From Cornus controversa (lineage: Eukaryota > Streptophyta > Magnoliopsida > Cornales > Cornaceae), in contig CM048853.1 in assembly GCA_026545225.1 (NCBI GenBank), positions 19,799,255 to 19,863,254 on the forward strand: a stretch of 64,000 nt of DNA, read 5' to 3'. Of this stretch, positions 45,970 to 57,539 are shown piece after piece. Position numbers and translations under genes: made by a program. How positions within the stretch are numbered: position 1 is the first letter of the stretch; the number at the start of each line of letters is the position of its first letter. The notes beneath the pieces are model-generated. The model did not search any database and was not told the DNA's origin. It saw nothing but the letters and a program-made list of their open reading frames with translations.

Positions 45970-46778
45970 GGGTTAAGTGCATTAAACTCTCCTAAATCAT
46001 CACCGAATTGCAATACACCCTCCTGAACTACAAATTACCCCCCTGAACTATAAAAAACATACACTTAAGGACAAACTATTAACTAACATTTAATGGAAAA
46101 GCTAAATTACTTTTTTGTCCTTAGTTAATATGTATGCTTGTTGGTGAAGTAGACTAAGGCCCTGTTTGGTAACACTTTCAATTCCAGATTTCAGCATTCA
46201 TTTTCATTTTTTTTTGGAAGGCAGTTTTCATTTCTGAAAAAATGAAAGTGATGTCAAAATTTTGATAATCCTTAGACATAATTTGAAAGCTTCATAATGA
46301 AGCTTTCAGTTTTCGATTTCATTTTTTAGTTCAAGTTTTCATTTATGATTTTTTATAAAATACAATAAATAACAATTGCTCAAAAATATAATATAATATA
46401 ATACAATAAATTAAAATTTTATAAAAAAACAAGAATAAAAAAAGTTAGAAAATACAATAAAAAAAAATTAGTTACTCAAAAAATATAAATGTAACAAAAT
46501 AAAAAATATAAATATAAATATAAATAAATAACATAAATAAAATACAATAAATACAAAATTATAAGTCAATAAGAATAAAATTATTTTATAAAATACAATA
46601 AATAAAAAATGTATGTATATAAATATAAAGATATATATAATAATAATAAATATAATATATATATATAAAGATATATATAAGAAGAAATACAATAAAATAA
46701 GAGCTTTATATAAATACAATTATATATAATATAATAAATACAAAATTATAAGTCAATAAGAATAAAAAACTTTTATAA

Positions 46779-46817
<39 letters not shown>

Positions 46818-47099
46818 AAGAAAATACAATAAAATAAGATATGTTGTTTATGTTGGTTGTAGAGACTAAGATATAAGGTGTATTTATATATATAATGAGT
46901 CATAAGGGTATTTTTGACATTTTAAATTTGGGGTAGGTCATATGTGTTAACTAAGGTTAGATTTTAGATGAAAATTTAATGATTTGGAGTTTATTGCAGA
47001 GAGATATAATAGTTCAGGGGGTTAAGTGTTCAAATGATACTTCAGGGAGGTTTTTTAAGTGAGAGAAGATAATTCAGGGGGGTTTAATGCACTTAACCC
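45970..47099. mobile_element. 1.13-kb non-autonomous MULE-like element
   Basis: An 18-bp perfect terminal inverted repeat, GGGTTAAGTGCATTAAAC, extends imperfectly for another ~15 bp. It is flanked by perfect 9-bp duplications TTCATTTTA (45961-45969 and 47100-47108), the size made by Mutator-like transposases. The interior is AT-rich and noncoding. It contains GGCCCTGTTTGGTAACAC (near 46158), a string often seen at ends of other MITEs, so another element may be nested. It is inserted in the left terminal region of the foldback element. Confidence 0.92.
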
Positions 47100-47124
47100 T
47101 TCATTTTAGAATATGCGTACACTG

Positions 47125-47169
<45 letters not shown>

Positions 47170-47177
<8 letters not shown>

Positions 47178-50100
47178 TTACACTTTTTTCCTTTTCACTT
47201 AAAATTCAATAACTTTTACTATAAATAATATTTTTTGATGAAACTAATTTTGCTCAATATAATATTTCGAGAACTTCAATTTGAGTATAACTTAGGCTAT
47301 GTTTTAACTTAAGATAAAAAAAAATAAAAATTTTCTGATTCATTTTACACAATTGAGTAATTTTTCACTACATTTAAAATCTTTCTTACACAGAAAATAT
47401 ATACATTTTAATATTTTTTTAAAATGTTTATAAAAAAAAATGTGTTTAAATGTTAGTGGACATAAAAAAAAATTGTGCTTCAAAAATTTAAAAGATATTT
47501 TTTCACAAATAAATCATAAAAATTTACATTCGCATTTTTTTATCTCATTTTTACTCACTTTCCACACATTTAAAGTACTTTTTCACACTTAAAATAAATA
47601 CTTTTTACGTTGTTTTTACAATTTATTTAGCAACTTATAGACACGTTAGAAAGATTTTTTTCACAAATAAATCATAAAAATTTATATTTACATTTTTTTT
47701 AGGAACTATTAAGCATAATTGAAAAATGTATTTGCACAAAAGAATTATAAAAAATTACTTTCACATTTTTTAGGCTCACATTTACTCACCTTCCACACTT
47801 TTAAACTACATTCCAAACATTTAAAGTACATTTCCACACATCTAAAACAAATATTTTTTTATATTTTTTCTTTCCAATTTTTTTAAAAACTCTTAAGCAT
47901 ATATGAAGGGTGCTTTTGCACAAAAAAAAATCATAAAATTTTATATTCACATTTTTTAATCTCATTTTTTTCACCTTCCACACTTTTAAAGTACTCTCCA
48001 CACACTTAACACAATTGATTTTTTTTTTTTGATTTCCAGTATATTTTTGTAACTCTTAGGCATATTTGAAGAATATTTTTGCACAAAAAAATCATAAAAA
48101 AATATTTTCACATTTTTTAGGCTCACATTTTCTCACTTTCCACACTTTTAAAGTACATTCCACAAATTTAAAGTACTTCTCCACACAATCAAAGTAATTT
48201 TCCATGCATCTAAAACAAAGAGTTTTTTATATTTTATTTTTCCAACTTTTTTAGGAACTCTTTCGTATATATGAAAGATGTTTTTTCACAAAAAAAAAAT
48301 CATAAAAATTTATATTCACATTTCTTAATCTCATTTTTTTAACTTTTCACACTTTTAAAGTACTTTCCACACACTTAAAACAATAATGTTTTTTATTTTT
48401 TTATTTTCAGTTTTTTTAGAAACTCTTAGGTATATTTGAAGGATGTATTTGCTCAAAAAAATCCAAAAAATTTATATTCATATTTTTTAGTCTAATTTTT
48501 TCCTCAATTTCCACACTTTTAAAGTACTTTCCACACATTTAAAGTCATTTTTCACATATTTAAATTACTTTTCCACACACCTAAAACAAATATTTTTTTA
48601 TGTTTTTTCTTTCCAATTTTTTTAGGAACTCTTAGGCATATATGAATGATGTTTTTGCACAAAAAATCATAAAATTTTAATTTTCACATTTTTTAATCTC
48701 ATTTTTTTTCACTTTCCACACTTTTAAAGTACTTTCCACACACTTAAAACAAATAATTTTTTTTATTTTTCTCTTTTCAATTTTTTTATAAACTCTTAGG
48801 TATATTTGAAGGATCTTTTTGTTCAAAAAAATTCAAAAAATTTATATTCACATTTTTTAATCTATTTCTTTCCTCAATTTCCACACTTTTAAAGTACTTT
48901 CCACACATTTAAAGTACTTTTCACACATTTAAAGTACTTTTCCACAAACCTAAAACAAATACTTTTTTATGTTTTTTCTTTCCAATTTTTTAAATAACTC
49001 TTAAGCATATATGAGGGGTGCTTTTGCACAAAAAAAAAATCATAAAATTTTATATTCACATTTTTTAATCTCATTTTTTTTCACTTTCCACACTTTTAAA
49101 GTACTCTACACACACTTAACACAATTGCTTTTTTGTTTTTTGCTTTCCAATATTTTTTTGTAACTCTTAGGCATATTTGAAGAATATTTTTGCACAAAAA
49201 AATCATAAAAAAATATTTTCACATTTTTTAGGCTCACATTTTCTCACTTTCCACACTTTTAAAGTACATTCCACAAATTTAAAGTACTTCTCCACACATT
49301 CAAAGTAATTTTCCATGCATCTAAAACAAAGAGTTTTTTATATTTTATTTTTCAACAATTTTAGGAACTCTTTCGTATATATGAAAGATGTTTTTTCACA
49401 AAAAAAAAATCATAAAAATTTATATTCACATTTCTTAATCTCATTTTTTTTGAACTTTTCACACTTTTAAAGTACTTTCCACACACTTAAAACAAATAAT
49501 GTATTTTATTTTTTTATTTTCAGTTTTTTTAGAAACTCTTAGGTATATTTGAAGGATGTATTTGCTCAAAAAAATCCAAAAGATTTATATTCATATTTTT
49601 TAGTATAATTTTTTCCTCAATTTCCACACTTTTAAAGTACTTTCCACACATTTAAAGTCATTTTTCACATATTTAAAGTACTTTTCCACACACCTAAAAC
49701 AAATATTTTTTTATGTTTTTTCTTTCCAATTTTTTTAGGAACTCTTAGGCATATATGAATGATGTTTTTGCACAAAAAATCATAAAATTTTAATTTTCAC
49801 ATTTTTTAATCTCATTTTTTTTCACTTTACACACTTTTAAAGTACTTTCCACACACTTAAAACAAATAATTTTTTTATTTTTCTCTTTTCAATTTTTTTA
49901 TAAACTCTTAGGCATATTTGAAGGATCTTTTTGTTCAAAAAAATCCAAAAAATTTATATTCACATTTTTTAGTCTATTTCTTTCCTCAATTTCCACACTT
50001 TTAAAGTACTTTCCACACATTTAAAGTACTTTTTACACATTTAAAGTACTTTTCCACACACCTAAAACAAATATTTTTTATGTTTTTTCTTTCCAATTTT

Positions 50101-51484
50101 TTTAAGAACTCTTAGTCATATATTAAAGATGCTTTTGCACAAAAAAATCATAAAATTTTATATTCACATTTTTTAATCTCATTTTTTTTCACTTTCCACA
50201 CTTTTAAAGTACTCTCCACACACTTAACACAATTGCTTTTTTGGTTTTTGCTTTCCAATATTTTTTTGTAGTAACTCTTAGGCATATCTGAAGAATATTT
50301 TTGCACAAAAAAATCAAAAAAAAATATTTTCACATTTTTTAGGCTCACATTTTCTCACTTTTCACACTTTTAAAGTACATTCCACAAATTTAAAGTACTT
50401 CTCCACACATTCAAAGTAATTTTCCATGCATCTAAACAAAGAGTTTTTTATATTTTATTTTTCTAACTTTTTTAGGAACTCTTTCGTATATATGTAAGAT
50501 GTTTTTTCACAAAAAAAAAAATCATAAAAATTTATATTCACATTTCTTAATCTCATTTTTTTTGAACTTTTCACACTTTTAAAGTACTTTCCACACACTT
50601 AAAACAAATATATATATTTTTTTCCGTTCCAATTTTTTTTGGAACTCTTAGGCACATTTGAAAGATGTAGTTTGCACAAAGAATCATAAAAATTTATATT
50701 CACATTTTTTAGGCTAATTTATTTTATCACTTTCCACACATTTAAAACTTTTCCACATATTTAAAGTTCCTTTCCACACATTTAAAATTTTTTTCCACAC
50801 ACCTAAAACATATATTTTTTATGTTTTTTCTTTCCAATTTTTTTAAGAACTCTTAGTCATATATGAAAGATGTTTTTGCACAAAAAATTCATTAAAATTT
50901 ATATTCGCATTTTTTAATCTCATTTTTTTTTTCACTTTCCACAATTTAAAGTACTTTCCACACACTTAGAACAACTTTTTTTTTTTCCAATTTTTTTTGG
51001 AACTCTTAGGCACATTTGAAAGATGTATTTTCCACAAAAAATCATAAAAATTTAAATTCACATTTTTTTGGCTAATTTTTTTCTCACTTTCCACACTTTT
51101 AAAGTACTTTCCACAAATTTAAAGAATTTTTTCGCACACCTAAAACAAATACTTTCTTATGTTTTTTCTTTCCAATTTTTTTAGGAACTCTTAGTCGCAT
51201 ATAAAAGAAGTTTTTGCACAAAAAAATTATAAAAATTTATATTCACATTTTTTAATCTCATTTTTTTTCACTTTCCACAATTTTAAAGTACTTTCCACAC
51301 ACTTAGAACAAATATTATTTTAATTTTTTTTGGAACTCTTAGGCACATTTGAAAGATGTATTTCGCACAAAAAATCATAAAATTTATATTCATATTTTTT
51401 AGTTTCATTTTTTCTCATTTTCCACGCATTTAAAGCATTTTTTCACACACTTAAAGCATTTTCCTCACAATTAAAATACTCTCC
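47170..51484 (-). repeat. left arm of the foldback: terminal module plus array with ~1.1-kb higher-order repeat
   Basis: The terminal module is at about 47175-47400. The array that follows is in minus orientation (CTTTCCACACTTTTAAAGTAC, TTATATTCACATTTTTTAATC, TTTTGCACAAAAAAATCATA). Monomers alternate at about 170 and 200 bp. A group of six repeats as a unit: a variant with GTACTCTCCACACACTTAACA occurs near 47990, 49100 and 50210, giving a period of about 1,110 bp. Confidence 0.88.
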
Positions 51485-54400
51485 ACACATTTAAGTGTGT
51501 GAAAAAGTGCTTTAAATGTGTGGAAAATGAGAAGAAATGAAACTAAAAAATGTGAATATAATTTTTTATGAATTATTTGTGCAAAAACATCCTTCAAATA
51601 TGCCTAAAAGTTTTTTAAAAAATTGGAAAGATAATACATTAAAAAAATACTTGTTTTAGATGTGTGAAAAAGTTCTTTAAATGTGTGAAAATTACTTTAA
51701 AAGTGTAGAAAGTGAGAAAAAATGAGCCTAAAAAATATGAATATAATTTTTTATGATTTTTTTGTACAAAGACATCCTTCAAATATGCATAAGAGTTCCT
51801 AAAAAAATTGGAAAGAAAAACCATAAAAAAATATTTATTTTAAGTATGTAGAAAAGTACTTTAAATTAGTTGAAAAAACTTTAAAAGTTTGGAAAGTGAG
51901 AAAAAAACGATCCTAATAATGTGAAAATAAATTTTTATAATTTTTTTGTGCAAATACATTCTTCAAATGTGCCTAATATTTCTTAAAAAATTTGGAAAGA
52001 AAAAAATAAAAAAAGTATTTGTTTTAAGTGTGTGGAAAGTAGTTTAAAAGTGTGGAATGTGAAAAAATGAGATTAAAAAATGCAAATATAAATTTTTATG
52101 AATTTTTTGTGTAAAAACATCTTTCATATATGCCGAAGAGTTCCTAAAAAAATTGGAAAGAAAAAAGATAAAAAAGTATTTGTTTTAGGTGTGTGGATAA
52201 GTACTTTAAATGTGTAGGACAATGCTTTAAATGTGTGGAAAGTACTTTAAAAGTGTGGAAAGTGAGAAAAAAATTAGCTTAAAAAATCTGAATATAACTT
52301 TTTATGATTATTTTGTACAAATACATCCTTCAAATGTGCCTAAGAGTTCCTAAAAAATTTGTAAAGAAAAAAAACAAAAAAATATTTGTGTTTAAGTGTG
52401 TGGAAAGTAGTTTAAAAGTGTGGAAGGAGAAAAAAAATTATTCCTAAAAATTTGAATATAATTTTTTATGAATTTTTTGTGCAAAATCATCTTTCATATA
52501 TTCATAAGAGTTCCTAAAAAATTTTGAAACAAAAAATAAATAAAAGGACTTGTTTTCGTTGGGTGGATAAATACTTTAAATGCGTGGAAAATACTTTAAA
52601 AGTGTGGAAAGTGAGAAAACAATTAGCCTAAAAAAAGTGAATATAAATTTTTATAATTATTTTGTGCAAATACGTCTTTCAAATGTGTCTAAGAGTTCAC
52701 AAAAAAATTAGAAAGAAAAAAATAAAAAAGTATTTGTTTTAGTTGTGTGGAAAATACTTTTGATGTATGGAAAGTGAGAAAAAAATTAGCCTAAAAAATG
52801 TGAATATAAATTTTTATGATTTTTTTGTGAAAAATACATCTTTCTAATGTGACAAAGAGTTCCAAAAAAAATTGGAAAAAAATAAATAAAAAAATATATT
52901 TGTTTTAAGTGTGTGGAAAGTACTTTAAAAGTGTGGAAAGTTAAAAAAAAATGAGATTAAAAAATGTGAATATAAATTTTTATGAATTTTTTGTGCAAAA
53001 ACATCTTTCATATATGACTAAGAGTTTCTAAAAAAATTGAAAAGAAAAAAACATAAGAAAGTATTTGTTTTAGGTGTGTGGAAAAGTACTTTAAATGTGT
53101 GGAAATTGAGAAAAAAATTAGCCAAAAAAATTTGAATATAATTTTTTATTATTTTTTGTACAAAATACATCTTTCAAATGTGCCTAAGAGTTCCAAAAAA
53201 AATTGGAAATAAAAAATAAAAAAAAATATTTGTTTTAAGTGTGTGGAAAGTACTTTAAAATTGTGGAAAGTGAAAAAAAATGATATTAAAAAATGTGAAT
53301 ATAAATTTTAATGAATTTTTTGTGCAAAAACATCATTCATATATGACTAAGAGTTCCTAAAAAAATTGGAAAGAAAAAATATAAGAAAGTATTTGTTTAG
53401 GTGTGTGGAAAAGTTCTTTAAATGTGTGGAAAGTATTTTGAAAGTGAGATAAAAATTAGGCAAAAAAATGTGAATATAAATTTTTATGATTTTTTGTGCA
53501 AAATCCATCTTTCAAATGTGCCTAAGAGTTCCAAAAAAAATTGGGCAGGAAAAAAAAAATATTTGTTTTAAGTGTGTGGAAAGTACTTTAAAAGTGTGAA
53601 AAGTTAAAAAAAAATGAGATTAAAAAATGTCAATATAAATTTTTATGAATTTTTTGTGCAAAAACATCTTTCATATATGACTAAGAGTTACTAAAAAAAT
53701 TGGAAAGAAAAAACATAAGAAAGTATTTGTTTTTGGTGTGTGGAAAAATTCTTTAAATGTGTGGAAATGAACTTTAAATTTGTGGAAAGTACTTTAAAAG
53801 TGTGGAAAGTGAGAAAAAAATTAGCCAAAAAAATGTGAATATAAATTTTTATGATTTTTTGTACAAAATCCATCTTTCAAATGTGCTTAAGAGTACCAAA
53901 AAAAATTGGAAAGGAAAAAATATATATATATTTGTTTTAAGTGTGTGGAAAGTACTTTAAACGTGTGGAAAGTTAAAAAAAATGAGATTAAAAAATGTGA
54001 ATATAGATTTTAATGAATTTTTTGTGCAAAAACATCTTTTATATATGACTAAGAGTTCCTAAAAAATTGGAAAGAAAAGACATAAGAAAGTATTTGTTTT
54101 TGGTGTGTGGAAAAATTCTTTAAATGTGTGGAAATGAAATTTAAATTTGTGGAGAGTACTTTAAAAGTGTGGAAAGTGAGAAAAAAATTAGGCAAAAGAA
54201 TGTGAATATAAATTTTTATGATTTTTTGTGCAAAATACATCTTTCAAATGTGCCTAAGAGTTCCAAAAAAATTGCAAAGGAAAAAATATATATATATTTG
54301 TTTTAAGTGTGTGGAAAGTACTTTAAAAGTGTGAAAAGTTAAAAAAAATGAGATTAAAAAATGTGAATATAAATTTTAATGAATTTTTTGTGCAAAAACA

Positions 54401-55230
54401 TCTTTCATATATGACTAAGAGTTCCTAAAAAAATTGAAAAGAAAAAACATAAGAAAGTATTTGTTTTTGGTGTGTGAAAAAATTCTTTAAATCTGTGGAA
54501 ATGAACTTTAAATTTGTGGAAAGTACTTTAAAAGTGTGGAAAGTGAGAAAAAAATTAGGCAAAAAAATGTGAATATAAATATTTATGATTTTTTGTGCAA
54601 AATACAATTTTCAAATGTGCCTAAGAGTTCCAAAAATAATTGGAAAGGAAAAAATATATATATATTTGTTTTAAGTGTGTGGAAAGTACTTTAAAAGTGT
54701 GGAAAGTTAAAAAAAATGAGATTAAACAATGTGAATATAAATATTAATGAATTTTTTGTGCAAAAAAATCTTTCATATACAACTAAGAGTTACTAAAAAA
54801 ATTGGAAAGAAAAAACATAAGAAAGTATTTGTTTTAGGTGTGTGGAAAAGTACTTTAAATGTGTGGAAAAGAACTTTAAATTTATGAAAAGTATTTTAAA
54901 AGTGTGGAAAGTGAAATAAAAATTAGCTTAAAAAATCTGAATATAAATTTTATGATTTTTTGTGCAAAATATATCTTTCAAATGTGCCTAAGAGCTCCAA
55001 AAAAAATTGGAAAGGAAAAAAAAAAAAATATTTGTTTTAAGTGTTTGGAAAATACTTTTAAGAGTGTGGATATTATAATTTGACATGAATTGTAAGTATC
55101 ATAATTTTTCTGTCTTAAGTCAAAACATAGCCTATATTATACTCATATTGAAGCTTTCGGAATATACTATTTAAAAAAATTAGTTTCATCAAAAAATATT
55201 ATTTACTGTAAAAGTTATGGACTTTTATTA
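51485..55230 (+). repeat. right arm of the foldback: array with ~330-370-bp higher-order repeat plus terminal module
   Basis: The same monomer family in plus orientation. From about 53000 to 55000 a two-monomer unit repeats: TATATGACTAAGAG or its variants occur at 53011, 53340, 53674, 54042, 54408 and 54776, periods of 329-368 bp. The terminal module at about 55080-55220 matches 43560-43760 and the complement of 47200-47330. Confidence 0.88.
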
Positions 55231-55329
55231 ATGATTAGTTTTCTTTTGGTTGATGATATATGTGATGCACAGACTTTCGGATTACAGCCCTGTACGGCAT
55301 TAGCCGATTACAACAGAGGATCCGGCTCC

Positions 55330-56005
55330 GAAGTGATAAGGCCTAACTTGGCATAGGAATGACAGCCTAACATCGCATACTACCATTTTTGTCTTCCATA
55401 GAAAAAGTTCTCTTTGCTTTGTGGTTAGAGAGAAAAGCGGGAATCAAATTGGAAACGAAAGGTCACTGTGCGAGTCCTGGAAATATGAAGCATTTGTCTA
55501 TACCGGTTCTGAACCTCCCACAGAACGAACGGTATGGCTCCTATTGATTGATTGAAGGATACACAAAAATTTCGGACGCAACAATGTAGTCAATTGTCCT
55601 TTGTTTTGTCATTTAATGCGTTATTGTCGTTTTATGAGTCAATGATGCGTGTAGTTTTTGGGTAAGTGCATTAATGTATGTTCCATCTGTTTGAATAAAT
55701 GACCCATTAAGATCACTACTTGTGTCATTCTGTATTGCTTTTCTTCTCTTTATTTTTTTATTTTTTATAATACATACACACATTATCTATAATCAATGAC
55801 GTGAATGTTTTGGTCTCTTGCCTTTGTCAGTTGCTGTTGTAATCCGACATACGGGTGCAATGATGCAATGGAATTAATGTCCAGACACTGGAAGCCAAGC
55901 TCTTGTATCTTGTTGTTATACCCAGAAGTTTTTGAAGTTCTTATTTTCAAGTATTTGATCTCTCTTAAGCATTTTGAGCTGAATTTGTAGTTGGGTTGGG
56001 ATAAA
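55330..56005 (+). promoter_or_regulatory. ZIFL upstream region
   Basis: Sequence between the foldback end and the ZIFL ATG. 55567-55815 is duplicated at 43925-44255. A CT-rich tract (CTTTTCTTCTCTTTATTTT) at 55739-55757 and GTCAG at 55827 may mark the transcription start and 5' untranslated region, but no exact start can be assigned. Any effect of the nearby 9.5-kb foldback on expression is inference. Confidence 0.5.
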
Positions 56006-57502
56006 ATGGCCGATGAGCGTAAAGAACCACTGCTGAAGAAATATTACTATGAGAACTGCCCAGGCTGTAAAGTTGAACAGCTTAAAGGGATGCGGCGAGG
56101 TTTACCTATTAAGGAACTGGTCTCTATATGGATTGTGGTGCTTGGTACAGGTGACCAATTTCTTCTCATGCTAGTATCACTTGTATTTCTACAGCACTTC
56201 TTATTGTCTTACTAATTAAAGCTGCATAGTTTTCAGTTGGATATGATTTTCTGTTGTTGATAATATTTAGAGATATCTGTGCTTGTTTGTGTATGTTTGG
56301 GGGGTGGGGGTTGTTTGAAAACTGTAATTTTCAATAATAAGCAACTACTATTCAAAAACTGAAATGTGGGTAGTACAAGAGAGGTGTATAAGAAAGTTGA
56401 TATGCTGACACATCTGTAAATAGTTCACCATTTGACATGTATTTTGTAAGACTTCCAAATAAAATATGCTTTTGAGCACTGATGGAGCTAAGAATTTATT
56501 TCAGGGGCATATTGAACATGATAAAGTAATTTTTTTTTTCAACTAACAGTGCACCAAGACAGTTAGCCAAAAAATAGAGTTTTAGTAATGGTGCGGTATT
56601 CAAGATTCAAATAGGATGTCATTATTCGCAAAAAAATTACAGGAAGGAAAAATTCAAAAATATAAAATATAGATATTAAGTTCATAAAATTGCAGTAATA
56701 AATTTAAATAAGAAGAAGAGAGAAAAAAATAAGAATAGGAAAAAAAAAGGTATGGCATATACATCATACATGAGCGCAAGAAGAAGATATTACAAGAAGA
56801 GAGAAAAAAAAAAGAAGAATAAAAGAAAAAAGAGAACAGAAAAATTAGTGTCCTTGGTTTTGAGACCAGTAAATATAAATATATCTCTGATGTGTGCTGA
56901 AAAAATGAAACTGGATGAATTGGGTGCCATAAAGATGAAAAATGGTATATGTGTGAATTACACATCCAGGTATGGTTTAAAAGAACGAAATCATGTAAGG
57001 GTGCTAATCGGGTTGCAGGCTAGCAGCCTGAGCAAACACACCCTAAGACCTGCAAGGGGCTAAGCCCCATTGGGGTCCACAAAGCAAACTTGTTATATTA
57101 TTAGATTATACAATGCAAAAAAAAATTCCCACAAAGTGTATGTTAGAAATTCGTCAGTGCGAATAATATATTTAATTAACTACATTGCTGCAGTAGTTTT
57201 CTGTTTGTGTCAGATTCTTCTCTCCTATAGGTGATGCATTTTTTATTCAAAAAAATTCTTCTGGGTTGGAATTAAAAAAGTAGGCGAACATCATCCATTT
57301 TGTACGACGTTCAAAACCCTTAAATATTGATTAAATTGGTGCTTTGTTGAAAGTAGGATCATTGGGCTAATCTTTATTTATTTATATTTTCTGTAGTTTT
57401 CTTTCTTCTTTTGTATGATATAAATTTGGTGAATTTGTTTTAAAATTTTGCAAACTTTGTAGCATTTCAATATTGTATTTGATTTTGTGCTCCCTTGTAT
57501 GT

Positions 57503-57539
<37 letters not shown>

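Larger units (their letters stand above)
45820..55329. mobile_element. giant foldback-type element with satellite arms
   Basis: The ends are inverted copies: GGATCCTTTGCTGTAATCGG with CTAATGCCGTA at 45826-45856, against the complement at 55292-55323. Next inside on each side is a unique terminal module, then a long array of ~185-bp monomers. The arrays are in opposite orientation and meet near 51485-51490. There is no coding region between them. This is the plan of foldback transposons: long inverted repeats made of tandem subrepeats. GAAGT lies directly outside both proposed ends (45815-45819 and 55330-55334), a possible 5-bp duplication, but the outer boundary is only supported by GGA at both ends. 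A 1.13-kb MULE-type element sits in the left end. Confidence 0.7.

Noticed and set aside
51400-51540. Palindrome centre as evidence of a recent large inverted duplication
   Set aside because: The arms have different higher-order periods and many differences, so they are not recent mirror copies.
46468-54607. Several ORFs of 60-83 codons in the AT-rich arrays
   Set aside because: They repeat with the monomers, encode low-complexity F/Y/K/I sequence, and are by-products of AT-rich DNA.
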